A stretch of DNA of 64,000 nt from Maribacter sp. 1_MG-2023 (GCF_030547005.1 NZ_JAUOPN010000007.1:62001-126000), one strand, 5' to 3'; numbered from the stretch's first letter, positions 45,897 to 56,232 are shown. A program made the numbers and translations. The notes: generated by a model not told the origin, from the letters alone.

Positions 45897-46628
45897 TTAA
45901 TTTAGAGAAGAAAAGGTATTTTTTGAAAGAATATTCTTAAGGTTATTCATATTCTCTCTGTATGTTTTTGAAAAAGGAATATTCTCGTTTACCGCTTTAA
46001 TTGCACAGATAGATTTTCCGAAGTTGATACGAGAAACATAACTTGTGTTTACAATATAACTTTGGTGAACACGCATAAAATTATCAGGCAAGGTATTTTC
46101 AAAAGTCTTTAACGTTTTATAGGCGTTGATAATTGTACCGTCTTTCATGAAAAATTCGGTAGTATTATTATCTGCCTTTAAGTAAAGAATATCGTTGGTG
46201 TTTAGATATTGAAAATCATTATATGATTTTAGACATATTGTAGCGGGCGCCTTATCTTTTGGCATTCTTTTTTGCAATTTCAATAAGGACTTGCGAATAT
46301 CAAATTCATTAAAGGGTTGTAGCCAGTAATCAAAAAAGCCATTTTTTATAGCATCGTACGCGTAATTCTTATTAGATGCAATACCAATTAATATAGGTAA
46401 CTGATTCATGTATTGATGAATTTCAGTAACCATTAAAAATACAGATGAATAATCATTGTTAAGATTGATAAAAACAATATCTGGAGAGTACTTTAATATA
46501 TCATTTAATCCGTCGGAAGGGTTGTTGGTAGTGTTTAAACATTCAAAGTCACCATATTCATCCAAAAATGCATGCAACTGCAAATTTGAAACAGCATCAG
46601 AGTCGATTATGGTGTATGTATAATTCAA
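45897..46628 (-). CDS. LytTR-family regulator with a degenerate receiver domain
   Basis: A 243-residue protein. Residues 1-115 have the fold pattern of a receiver (IIDSD, DIVFINLNND, IGIASN, DYWLQPF). The phospho-acceptor position is Asn (N55 in VFINLN) and the invariant Lys is Gln (Q104 in WLQPF), so phosphorylation is not expected. Residues about 130-240 are a LytTR DNA-binding domain (LNTNDILYLKADNNTTEFFM, FMRVHQSYIVNTSYVSRI). Such pseudo-receivers can be constitutive or respond by protein contact. It is transcribed toward the peptide gene, with 137 bases between. Confidence 0.9.
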   Translation of the reverse strand: MNYTYTIIDSDAVSNLQLHAFLDEYGDFECLNTTNNPSDGLNDILKYSPDIVFINLNNDYSSVFLMVTEIHQYMNQLPILIGIASNKNYAYDAIKNGFFDYWLQPFNEFDIRKSLLKLQKRMPKDKAPATICLKSYNDFQYLNTNDILYLKADNNTTEFFMKDGTIINAYKTLKTFENTLPDNFMRVHQSYIVNTSYVSRINFGKSICAIKAVNENIPFSKTYRENMNNLKNILSKNTFSSLN

Positions 46629-46739
46629 ATGAAATAGCGTATACTACGAAATTAAACATAGGTAAGAAAAGCTAGACCTAGAATGTCCTTATAAAAAGAG
46701 AGGACATGTTTATAAAATCAGTATTTACGAGGCTTGTGA

Positions 46740-46763
46740 GAGAAAAATCTTTCAATTTTTCTC
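46740..46763 (-). terminator. Hairpin after the beta-helix lipoprotein gene
   Basis: Perfect 9-bp inverted repeat GAGAAAAAT / ATTTTTCTC around six bases, 10 bases past the stop at 46773 on the reverse strand. It lacks a clear T tract, so the terminator role is tentative. Confidence 0.4.
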
Positions 46764-46772
46764 GTACTATGA

Positions 46773-48317
46773 TTAAAAATTTTCCTCGATGGCTTGATAA
46801 GCACCCAAATCTGGATTAGGTATTCGTGCTGTTTCAATGATATCTAACGGCGTAGAATTCGCAATATTTAAATCACCTTTATTGATGACTTCAGAATCTA
46901 ACCCAATTCTAAAATCATTTTCAAATGGACGAAAATAATCTAACTCTCCATTAAAAATAACATTGGGGTAGTGGACTTCACTTTCAAAATCATAAAGTAT
47001 ATTATTCTCTGTAGAAGATTGATTTTCGCTGAATTTGATATAACAATTTTGAAAACTAAAGTTGAAAGAATTTTGATTATTGCTCTGAAGCGAAATTTCA
47101 TTAGCGCTATTTCCGTCGATTATGCAGTTCTTAAAATCTGCAGCCAATAAATCAAATCCGTTATTTGGACTGGTAGTCGAAGTATTGCTTATAGCTAAAC
47201 TAGCATTAAATCGAAACCCTTTGTTCCAATAATTAGCAATTGTAGCATGTGTAAATGAGTAATTACCACCATTCTCTATATAAAGAGAGGAGCTGCCTGC
47301 ACTACCTAATATGATATTGGCAGCATTTACATGGGCATTTTTAGTCCAGAGATTATATCTTGAGCTATTCAGTATCTGGCTGTTTGTTATGGTCAAGGTT
47401 TCTTCTGGTTCATTCTCTTGCCCTTCAACGAATAAGCCTAACTCAGCGTTCTTAATAGTTAAATGGTTAATTGAGTTATTCTTACTCCCGGCACTTAGCC
47501 AAATAGTTCCCCATTGCCCTGGTATATTGTTGAACTGGGTCTCAAGTCTATCTCCTTCGAAAATAACTTCTCCTTCTAGTAGCTCTTCGTTTTCGCTTAA
47601 TTCTCCGTTTATACTAATCGTCCCCCCATTTTGTACTAAAATTCCAGAATTCTGATGGAAATGCACACGCGTACCTGCATCAATAATTAGTTGATTTCCA
47701 TCAGGGACTATGGCATAACCATAGATAACATAAGATTTGTCTTTTGTAAAATTTAAATGTTCGTCAGGTAGTATAAATCCATCTATTTCAATAGGGTTTC
47801 CTGATTCGTCATTATAAAGTACAATAGCCTCTGTATTATTGTTTGTATTGTTGTCAGGGTAGAGTAGTATGGCATCTTTTGCCAAAGTCACTAATTCAAC
47901 AGATTGTTGAAAAGGTTCTTTATCAAATTGAATAGCATCGGTGTATAAGAGCTCGTTTAGGGTATTGTCATTTATGTTTATTGTAGTTTCTACCAAAATA
48001 AAAAGACTGTCTTCAGCGTAAAGCGGAATGTTTTCGAATTCTTTGCCAGCAACTCCATCTACGTTTAATCTGTAAAAACTTTCAACACCGTTTTTAAGGG
48101 TAATAGTAGGGATGATAATATCATCTTTAGTATCGTTATAAACTTTTAATGTATAGGTGCTGCTTCCTATATTTGAGAAAACCGTATCTAGGTAAACGGT
48201 GTCTTTAGAAAACGAAAGATGACCGTTACTTGGGGCGTATTCAAAATCTTTTCTACAAGAGGCGCTCCAAAGAATAATAAATAAAATGGTGAGTATTGTT
48301 AAGATTCTAAGGCGCAC
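46773..48317 (-). CDS. Exported lipoprotein with right-handed beta-helix repeats
   Basis: A 514-residue lipoprotein (signal ends SASC, Cys 21). After a beta-sandwich-like region of about 200 residues (NIGSSTYTLKVYNDTK), the sequence has a run of short beta-helix coils with Asn/Ser ladders (SINHLTIKNAELGLFVE, TNSQILNSSRYNLW, ASLAISNTSTTSP, ISLQSNNQNSFNFSF). The family is conserved in Flavobacteria; binding of polysaccharide is usual for beta-helices but not demonstrated here. It is the last gene of a transcript with a thioesterase and glutaminyl cyclase. Confidence 0.75.
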   Translation of the reverse strand: MRLRILTILTILFIILWSASCRKDFEYAPSNGHLSFSKDTVYLDTVFSNIGSSTYTLKVYNDTKDDIIIPTITLKNGVESFYRLNVDGVAGKEFENIPLYAEDSLFILVETTININDNTLNELLYTDAIQFDKEPFQQSVELVTLAKDAILLYPDNNTNNNTEAIVLYNDESGNPIEIDGFILPDEHLNFTKDKSYVIYGYAIVPDGNQLIIDAGTRVHFHQNSGILVQNGGTISINGELSENEELLEGEVIFEGDRLETQFNNIPGQWGTIWLSAGSKNNSINHLTIKNAELGLFVEGQENEPEETLTITNSQILNSSRYNLWTKNAHVNAANIILGSAGSSSLYIENGGNYSFTHATIANYWNKGFRFNASLAISNTSTTSPNNGFDLLAADFKNCIIDGNSANEISLQSNNQNSFNFSFQNCYIKFSENQSSTENNILYDFESEVHYPNVIFNGELDYFRPFENDFRIGLDSEVINKGDLNIANSTPLDIIETARIPNPDLGAYQAIEENF

Positions 48318-48343
48318 GCTACAATGGTTTTACTTCATCTAAG

Positions 48344-48730
48344 TTAAAGGAAAATTTCTTTGATCTCTTCAGGAATTCGTATAGGTCTATAAGATTTACT
48401 ATCAAGAAGACACCATTCTGTGCTTGATCTAACCAGCAATTTGTTGGTTGTACCGTGTTTCATCTCTACAATTCTAACACATTTAGCTCCAGAACTAGAT
48501 TCTATGTGTGTTGATATAACAATAGGGTCATCTAATACTGCTGCCCGCTTATATTCAATATGATGAGTTAATACTACCCAAATGACATCTTCCTGCATTT
48601 TTGCAGTTGCTACTGTTTGCCAGTGTTCTTTAGAAATGTCTTGTATCCACTGAACATAGCGCACATTGTTTACATGGTTTAAATCGTCTAAATCGTCATG
48701 CGAAACAACAATTTTTTTTTGAAATGCCAT
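48344..48730 (-). CDS. Acyl-CoA thioesterase, 4HBT hot-dog fold
   Basis: A 128-residue single hot-dog-fold thioesterase. The active-site region is DDLDDLNHVNNVRYVQWIQD with the catalytic Asp at the family position, and CVRIVEMKHGTTN and SSTEWCLLD lie on the central sheet. YbgC/4-hydroxybenzoyl-CoA-type members release acyl groups from CoA; chain length unknown. It starts 4 bases after the glutaminyl cyclase gene and is co-transcribed with it. Confidence 0.9.
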   Translation of the reverse strand: MAFQKKIVVSHDDLDDLNHVNNVRYVQWIQDISKEHWQTVATAKMQEDVIWVVLTHHIEYKRAAVLDDPIVISTHIESSSGAKCVRIVEMKHGTTNKLLVRSSTEWCLLDSKSYRPIRIPEEIKEIFL

Positions 48731-48734
48731 ATTT

Positions 48735-49790
48735 TTATTTTTTCTCTATTTGCACTTCAAACATTTTGTCCCAGAACTTACCGGTAACAAAAAATGTCTT
48801 GCGTTCAGGGTGATAGGCAATTCCATTAAGCACATAATTTGTTTTATCCCAATTTTCAGTTTTAGTAATGATATCACTTAAGCCGCTAAAATTAATAACT
48901 CCTTCTATAGCGCCTGTTTTACTGTCAATAATCATGACACTTGGTTTTTGATAAACGTTGGCGTAAATTTTTCCATCTACATATTCTAGCTCGTTGGCTG
49001 AATTAAATATTGAAGAGTTGGTTACCGTTTCTATATAACCTTCTTCGGTCATCGTATCCGGATTTATAAACCATATTTTTTCTGTTCCATCGCTTTTAAA
49101 AATTTTAGAGCCGTCGTTTGTTAATCCCCAGCCTTCACGACTTTTTCCGTATTGAAAATTGTCCAATTTTTTAAAAGAGTTCAAATCATATATAAAACCT
49201 AGACCACTTTGCCATGTAAGCTGATAAATTTTATTGTTTAATATGGTTATACCTTCTCCAAAGTAAGTTTCATCTAAAACTATTTGTTCAAAAACTTTTC
49301 CAGTTTTAAAATCTAATTTTCTTAAGAAAGATTGTCCCCTTTTTCCTGTAGACTCATATAAGGTGTCATTATGAAATTCTAAGCCTTGTGTATAAGCTTT
49401 AGTGTCATGTGGGTATTCCTTAATGATGGTGTAGGTGTAAATCTCAGGAGCTTTTTCGGAAAGTACTTTTAAATTTTTATTAATATCGACGGTTTCACCA
49501 TCAAAAGTAATTTTCGCTGTTAGAATCTTGTTTCCTAATGTGGGCAAATCTATTTTTATTTTATCATTATTGACCGGAATTTTGGTGCCATCAATACTAT
49601 ATTCAACGCTTACTATCTGTTTTTCCTTTTTATTTTTAATACTTATACCAATTTCTTGGTTCAAATTAACTTGACTTGCATTTTTTTCTAAGTTAATTTC
49701 GAATAGGGAAGATGCTTTTTGGTTGCCACTGCCGCAAGCGGTGAACAAACTGGTAATAAGAGCGATACAGAAAAAATTTACGATTTTCAT
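48735..49790 (-). CDS. Glutaminyl-peptide cyclotransferase (class II) lipoprotein
   Basis: A 351-residue enzyme exported as lipoprotein (signal ends TACG, Cys 19). After an Ig-like N-terminal domain of about 100 residues, a five-bladed beta-propeller follows with family segments YPHDTKAYTQGLEF, LYESTGKRGQS, FGEGITILN, LTWQ and NELEYVDGKIYANVY. Class II glutaminyl cyclases convert N-terminal Gln to pyroglutamate on exported peptides. It is first gene of a reverse transcript. In Bacteroidota such enzymes are often essential for lipoprotein or secreted-protein maturation. Confidence 0.93.
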   Translation of the reverse strand: MKIVNFFCIALITSLFTACGSGNQKASSLFEINLEKNASQVNLNQEIGISIKNKKEKQIVSVEYSIDGTKIPVNNDKIKIDLPTLGNKILTAKITFDGETVDINKNLKVLSEKAPEIYTYTIIKEYPHDTKAYTQGLEFHNDTLYESTGKRGQSFLRKLDFKTGKVFEQIVLDETYFGEGITILNNKIYQLTWQSGLGFIYDLNSFKKLDNFQYGKSREGWGLTNDGSKIFKSDGTEKIWFINPDTMTEEGYIETVTNSSIFNSANELEYVDGKIYANVYQKPSVMIIDSKTGAIEGVINFSGLSDIITKTENWDKTNYVLNGIAYHPERKTFFVTGKFWDKMFEVQIEKK

Positions 49791-49888
49791 TAAGAAAATG
49801 GGTATTTAAGTTTATGTAATACGTGAGTACAAGAAGAGTTTCTTGTTATTAATAGGCAATTTAATTCATAAAAATTAGAAACTAAAGG

Positions 49889-49919
49889 ATTGTCAAAGTT
49901 TTAAAAGATTGTATATTTG
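49889..49919 (+). promoter_or_regulatory. Promoter of the SRP RNA gene
   Basis: ATTG (49889-49892) as -33 and TATATTTG (49912-49919) as -7, exact TAnnTTTG, with a 19-base spacer. The RNA 5' end follows about 5 bases later. It is the clearest promoter in the window. Confidence 0.85.
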
Positions 49920-49923
49920 CACC

Positions 49924-50020
49924 TGGCAAGTCCTACACGACCAGCTCCTGTAGAATCCCCCAGGGTGGGAACACAGCAAGGGTATATGGTCGTAGCGGTG
50001 CGATGTAGGTAGCTTGCCTT
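49924..50020 (+). ncRNA. ffs: Signal recognition particle RNA, small bacterial (4.5S) type
   Basis: A small SRP RNA of about 97 nt. The terminal stem pairs GGCAAG (49925-49930) with CTTGCC (50013-50018). The apical part holds the Ffh-binding motif GGGAACACAGCAAGGG, with the GNAR-type tetraloop region, and the internal bulges typical of domain IV. It is followed directly by a seven-T run (50019-50025), a Rho-independent terminator using the terminal stem. A Bacteroidota promoter precedes it. Confidence 0.93.
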
Positions 50021-50111
50021 TTTTTGTGCCTTAAAATGAAATTTTTAAATTTAAGGTAACATATTCAAAACCAATTCTATATAACGTTTAGCATCGCTTA
50101 TTTTCTATAAA

Positions 50112-50918
50112 ATGAAAACAAAAGTAGTACTAATTACAGGTGGATCTTCAGGTATTGGCAAAGCAATAGGCATACATTTAAAAGAAAAAGGGTATAAGGT
50201 TTACGGTACAACACGTAGCAAAAGTAAATATCCTTCATTTTCAGATTTTCCGCTTTTAGAGATGGATGTTAGAAATGTAGAGACCATAAAAAGTTGTATT
50301 GCATCATTATTAGTGCTTGAAAGTAGAATTGATGTATTAATTAATAATGCAGGCGTTGGTATAACAGGACCAATGGAAGAAACTCCGCATGAAGAAGTAT
50401 TAAAAGCCTTTGCAACCAATTTTAACGGACCATTAAATGTGATGAACAATGTATTGCCTGTTATGCGTGAGCAAAAAGAAGGTCTTATTATTAATATAAC
50501 CTCTATTGCAGGTTATATGGGGTTACCATATAGAGGAATCTATTCAGCATCAAAAGGAGCATTAGAAATTGTTACCGAGAGTTATAGAATGGAAACTAAG
50601 TCTTTTGGTATTAAGTTTACAACATTGGCGCCAGGAGATTTTGCTACTAATATTGCCTCTGGTAGATATCACACCCCTGTGTATGAAAATTCAGCTTACA
50701 GAAATGCTTATAAGAGTACTTTAGAGGCTATAGATGCAGATGTAGATAGTGGTGGTAATCCGGCTGATGTAGCTAAGAAGATTGCTAAAATTATAGAAAC
50801 AAAAAACCCTAAACCTCATTACAAAGTAGGTTCATTTATTCAAAAATTCTCTTTAACACTCAAAAGTTTATTGCCGGGTCTTTGGTTTGAGAAGTTGCTA
50901 GAAGGGCATAGTTCTTAA
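50112..50918 (+). CDS. Short-chain dehydrogenase/reductase (SDR)
   Basis: A 268-residue classical SDR. The nucleotide loop is TGGSSGIGKAIG, the second conserved motif INNAGVG, the catalytic serine region NITSIAGYMG, and YSASKGALE with Tyr and Lys. The long C-terminal part (LKSLLPGLWFEKLLEGH) resembles lipid-linked ketoreductases. The substrate is unknown. It stands alone in forward orientation after the SRP RNA, with no perfect -7 box in the upstream region. Confidence 0.93.
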   Translation: MKTKVVLITGGSSGIGKAIGIHLKEKGYKVYGTTRSKSKYPSFSDFPLLEMDVRNVETIKSCIASLLVLESRIDVLINNAGVGITGPMEETPHEEVLKAFATNFNGPLNVMNNVLPVMREQKEGLIINITSIAGYMGLPYRGIYSASKGALEIVTESYRMETKSFGIKFTTLAPGDFATNIASGRYHTPVYENSAYRNAYKSTLEAIDADVDSGGNPADVAKKIAKIIETKNPKPHYKVGSFIQKFSLTLKSLLPGLWFEKLLEGHSS

Positions 50919-50953
50919 TAATCTATAATAATTTTTGCAAAAAAAATTAGTTA

Positions 50954-52336
50954 CTAATTCTTATAGATATTAGAAAATCCATCTACTATTACCGCATTTT
51001 CAGTAATAATAGCTTTGTTCATAGGGTAGAGCACTAATTTTTCAGTAAGCTCTTTAAAATCGTTGCTATGATATTGTGATGAAGGGTCTACACCGAGTGT
51101 AGCTATAATAGTTTTCCACTGGTCGTAATCGGTTTTAATATTAATACCGATAAGCTCATGATCAGGTTTCTTTTCTTTTAGGGTAGATACTCGTTTAAAT
51201 ATCTCTAAATATTGTTTTTTATTAGTGCCAGACCAGAAATAAAACAAAACTTTCTTATTAGCTGCAATTTCAGTTAATGTCTTGCTATCATTGTTGAAGG
51301 TCATCACCTTTAAATCGGGAATAACTTTTGCAGGCTGAAGATTTGCAATACCTTGATAAAGGTTTTCAATTTCTTCTATATGCATATTGTTTTTAGAAAC
51401 TTTCTTAAATTCCTTTAAGAATATTTCTGTGTTTTCAGGAGCATCCTTTTTCTTTAGTAAATAGTCAAATGCTACATTTCTAAAAAGATTATCTCTCAAT
51501 CCTTTTTCAATGACAAGACTATCAATTAGATGTAATTTATGCTTTTTATAGTGCAATTGTTTGCTTTCGTCTTTATGGGCGTTCTTGCACTCATTTTTAC
51601 AGCTCATGTAAGATAAGTTACCAAAATGAGCTTTCATAAAATCGTAATAAGGTCTAAGGTAAGTCAATGTATGATCACCGTAATTTATTTGATTTCTATA
51701 CGCGTAAAAATCTTTAGGTAAATCATGAAAATTTTCCTCAGCAGCTTTTCTTTTATGTTGAAAGGGGTAAATTTCTTTATATCTATTATAGGTATAATCT
51801 ATACTGCCGGTTAATAATCTAATTGCTTCTTCAGAAATTAAATTTTCTGAAATTAACTCGTTTAGAATAGCAACTTTGTCTTGCCTTAGAGATTCTATTT
51901 TGTCGGCGAAGTCTATTGGTTCTAATTCATAATACTCAGAATACATAGCAGAATCTTCCTCTTCAGTTGCCAGAAATAATTCTAATAGAAAATTATTAGT
52001 CTCTTCATTAGTACCAGAGAAAACCAAAGACTCATCAAAATAGATAGTATTAAGCCTAACCATAAGGCTATCACCCTTTTCTAAATATACATATTGATGT
52101 TCTGGAGCTAAGTTAAAGTGGTATAAACCGTTTTCAATAGAAGAAAGCTTAAACTCAAATCGGTTTTTGCTATCAATTTTTGCAGAATCGATTTTTATAC
52201 CGCCTTTTAACAAAACAACTTGATCACTTGTAGGATTCACTATTTCACCAGCAAACAATACTGTTTCAGAATCTTTTTTTGTGGAGGAACAACCCATTAA
52301 TAAGGCTACGCATGCAGAAAGTAAAATTCTTATCAT
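50954..52336 (-). CDS. Lipoprotein with a thioredoxin-like domain lacking the CxxC motif
   Basis: A 460-residue lipoprotein from ATG 52336 (signal ends LLMGC, Cys 16); a frame extended upstream to 52372 starts within the promoter region and is unlikely. An N-terminal DUF4369-like domain (LKGGIKIDSAKIDSKNRFEF) is followed by a helical middle part. The C-terminal 120 residues have the thioredoxin fold pattern, KKVLFYFWSGTNKKQYLEIF, where the redox CxxC is replaced by SGTN. TlpA-like proteins with this layout normally have the cysteines, so this one is probably not an oxidoreductase. Possible role: binding partner or stress sensor. Confidence 0.78.
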   Translation of the reverse strand: MIRILLSACVALLMGCSSTKKDSETVLFAGEIVNPTSDQVVLLKGGIKIDSAKIDSKNRFEFKLSSIENGLYHFNLAPEHQYVYLEKGDSLMVRLNTIYFDESLVFSGTNEETNNFLLELFLATEEEDSAMYSEYYELEPIDFADKIESLRQDKVAILNELISENLISEEAIRLLTGSIDYTYNRYKEIYPFQHKRKAAEENFHDLPKDFYAYRNQINYGDHTLTYLRPYYDFMKAHFGNLSYMSCKNECKNAHKDESKQLHYKKHKLHLIDSLVIEKGLRDNLFRNVAFDYLLKKKDAPENTEIFLKEFKKVSKNNMHIEEIENLYQGIANLQPAKVIPDLKVMTFNNDSKTLTEIAANKKVLFYFWSGTNKKQYLEIFKRVSTLKEKKPDHELIGINIKTDYDQWKTIIATLGVDPSSQYHSNDFKELTEKLVLYPMNKAIITENAVIVDGFSNIYKN

Positions 52337-52360
52337 ATAGTATATGGGACTGGTGATTTT

Positions 52361-52377
52361 CAAAAATAACAAACCTA
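52361..52377 (-). promoter_or_regulatory. Two overlapping -7 elements of the 50954-52336 gene
   Basis: On the reverse strand TATTTTTG (52368-52361) and TAGGTTTG (52377-52370) both match TAnnTTTG exactly. The first is 24 bases before ATG 52336. Both lie inside the longer alternative frame, supporting the shorter start. Confidence 0.55.
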
Positions 52378-52492
52378 ATCACCAGATGTTGTTAATAGCT
52401 AGTTAAATGTTGTGAACCGCTAACTTAAGAATCTTTTGTCGAATTTGATGCTAAACTAGGTAGTGTAAGCCTAGAAATTCAGTATTTTTGCA

Positions 52493-52500
52493 CGGATTTT
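52493..52500 (+). promoter_or_regulatory. -7 promoter element of the ABC-F gene
   Basis: TATTTTTG, an exact TAnnTTTG match, 15 bases before the ATG at 52516. Confidence 0.65.
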
Positions 52501-52503
52501 TAA

Positions 52504-54138
<1,635 letters not shown>

Positions 54139-54170
54139 GCATAGAATAGATTAACCCAAATCGATGTTTT

Positions 54171-55295
54171 ATGAAAACCTACAAATATGTGGCTTGCTTT
54201 GTGCTAGCCTTTAGTTTCTTCGCATGCGAAAAATCTTCAGATCAAGTTGATGAAGAAATAGCTACTAATGTACAAGTTGACTACACCGTTTTTTTACAAG
54301 ATAACAATCAGTTAAATGGTATTGTTGTGGGGTCTGCTAATGATGAATTTGCTGTAAAAAGCACTGTAAACTCATTTAGTAACATTCCATCGAATGCTAT
54401 AAAATATCGTACTACAACCGATATAGGGTATTATTCCACTACTAATTGTCAGGCAACATTTCAAAGGTTTAATGCAGAAGGTTCTTCTTCAGGGTCAGTA
54501 TCATTATTTAGTGATATAGATGTATGTTCTATAAATGTATTTGCAATGGCATATTCAAGTGAACTTGCCGCTGTTGCTTATGAAAGAGAGCTATTGGGTA
54601 AAGACAAGCAATTTGTAGTTCGCATAAATTCAACTAATGATGCAACAGTTAGTGCTGTAGAAATTTCTTTGGATAAGAAGCCGGTGGATATGGTTATTTC
54701 ATCAAATCGTTTGTTTGTGTTAACGTTAAATGAGTTTGTAAGTGATGAATTTCATTTATCGGTAATTGATTTGGATGATAATGAAGTTTTAATGGAATTA
54801 GATTTAGGATTAGATGCCCAGCGTCTATTTACCAATAACAGTGGTAATGTGATAATTAGCTATCCAGAGTTACATACTACTTTAGATCCCTTTACTTTAG
54901 AAAAAACGTACACCACATATGGTGAGAATACAGAGCCTGGATTTGTTACAACACAAGATTTTTTCTTAGATAGCGCAGGTAAATTTTACTTTCAAAAAAA
55001 TATACCAAGTGCAGAAATTGAAGAAGTACCAGCGATATATGATTTTGAAAAGAATAGCACTGTAGTATATCTATTTGAAAATTTCTTAACTGAAACTGAA
55101 CTGAATATGAAGTACAGTATAGACCAAACCACATCAATAGCATACGATGAAAAGAACAATTATGTTTTAATAGGATATCAGAAAAAAGGACAAGTAGATA
55201 AAGGTGGAATTTTGAGAATAACTCCTTCACCCGATTTCAAGCTTATTGATAATATTGATTTAGAGGGCGTTCCAAAAACCATATTTGTAAAGTAG
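54171..55295 (+). CDS. Hypothetical lipoprotein, beta-propeller-like, 374 aa
   Basis: Signal ends FFAC (Cys 19). The mature part is rich in short beta strands with regular spacing: GIVVGSANDEFAVKS, VAYERELLGKDKQFVVRIN, MVISSNRLFVLTLNEF, LSVIDLDDNEVLMELDL, ISYPELHTTL, YDEKNNYVLIGYQKKG. The pattern fits a beta-propeller, but I do not recognise the family. Transcribed 32 bases after the ABC-F gene in the same direction; a shared transcript is possible. It is convergent with the 240-aa membrane protein with a 9-base gap. Confidence 0.65.
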   Translation: MKTYKYVACFVLAFSFFACEKSSDQVDEEIATNVQVDYTVFLQDNNQLNGIVVGSANDEFAVKSTVNSFSNIPSNAIKYRTTTDIGYYSTTNCQATFQRFNAEGSSSGSVSLFSDIDVCSINVFAMAYSSELAAVAYERELLGKDKQFVVRINSTNDATVSAVEISLDKKPVDMVISSNRLFVLTLNEFVSDEFHLSVIDLDDNEVLMELDLGLDAQRLFTNNSGNVIISYPELHTTLDPFTLEKTYTTYGENTEPGFVTTQDFFLDSAGKFYFQKNIPSAEIEEVPAIYDFEKNSTVVYLFENFLTETELNMKYSIDQTTSIAYDEKNNYVLIGYQKKGQVDKGGILRITPSPDFKLIDNIDLEGVPKTIFVK

Positions 55296-55304
55296 CACTA
55301 ATAA

Positions 55305-56027
55305 CTAGCTATTGAAATATTTGCTGTTCCAAATAGCAGGGTTAAAGTTTTTGCCCATTGCAAATCCGTAGAAAATTACCACAGAAGCAATACACTTGAA
55401 CATAAAAAAGTTTAGAATCCAAAATTGAGCATTTGAATTGGTTTTTGAGAATAGTCCGTCTGGTATCAACATCGTTGTAATGAAACTCATCAATAAAACT
55501 AAAATAGCAAGGTTTACGATGCTTTTAAAAGGCCACATTAACAACTTTCGTAATGGGTGAAGGTCATTTCCCCATTGATGTATTAAATAATGATATCCAT
55601 TTTCGATAGGGGCAAATAGCAAAGGATCATCTTTATCTTCAAGTTTAAAGAGTTTAGAAGGGGCTATTATTTTAAATCCCTGTATTTCTAAGTTATGTTC
55701 TTTTTCTAAACTTTTAATTTTTGACAACGCTTCTGTTGGTATTGTTCCTTTAAAATATTTGGTATCTAAAAAGCGTAAACGATAATCTATACAAATTTGC
55801 TTGATTTCATCTATGTGATAAATTTTAGAACTTTCTAATTTATCTACGTTAAAATTATTGTTAGGTATACTCTTACTTGTCGTAACGTTTTGCTCAATTC
55901 TATTAAATTCATCATCTACATTTGAAAGAATATTATAAACCTCTTTCATTCTCGCGTCTTCCGTTGAATTCTGCTTGTTTCTAGCTTTAGAGAGTTTTTG
56001 TTCAATGTTTGTTTTAGATAACAGCAT
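55305..56027 (-). CDS. Hypothetical membrane protein, 240 aa
   Basis: The first 170 residues are soluble, charged and mainly helical (KLSKARNKQNSTEDARMKEV, YRLRFLDTKYFKGTIP, LEKEHNLEIQGFKII). Two membrane helices follow, at about 172-194 and 205-229 (IVNLAILVLLMSFITTML and FWILNFFMFKCIASVVIFYG), with the C-terminal end short. I do not recognise the family. The soluble part probably faces the cytoplasm. It has a clear promoter upstream. Confidence 0.65.
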   Translation of the reverse strand: MLLSKTNIEQKLSKARNKQNSTEDARMKEVYNILSNVDDEFNRIEQNVTTSKSIPNNNFNVDKLESSKIYHIDEIKQICIDYRLRFLDTKYFKGTIPTEALSKIKSLEKEHNLEIQGFKIIAPSKLFKLEDKDDPLLFAPIENGYHYLIHQWGNDLHPLRKLLMWPFKSIVNLAILVLLMSFITTMLIPDGLFSKTNSNAQFWILNFFMFKCIASVVIFYGFAMGKNFNPAIWNSKYFNS

Positions 56028-56049
56028 ATTCTTTTTTTAGCAATACACT

Positions 56050-56079
56050 CAAAGTTAGTTAATTAGTTATTTTATCAAA
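56050..56079 (-). promoter_or_regulatory. Promoter of the 240-aa membrane protein gene
   Basis: Reverse strand: TTTG (56079-56076), 18 bases, then TAACTTTG (56057-56050), an exact match to TTTG-N-TAnnTTTG. The ATG at 56027 follows 22 bases later. Confidence 0.75.
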
Positions 56080-56232
56080 ATCTTGTTTAACTTAATTAAA
56101 AGTTAATAAAATGTTAAAATCGTTCTACTACCTAATTCACACTAGGTGTCAAAGACATCTAATTGTATATTGACGACGAAATCGAGCCGTTTATCGATTT
56201 TAAGAACATTTGCCCCTTAATAACCACCTATT

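Noticed and set aside
47311-47655. Forward 114-codon frame opposite the beta-helix gene
   Set aside because: Composition is explained by the reverse beta-helix repeats; no start signal or family match.
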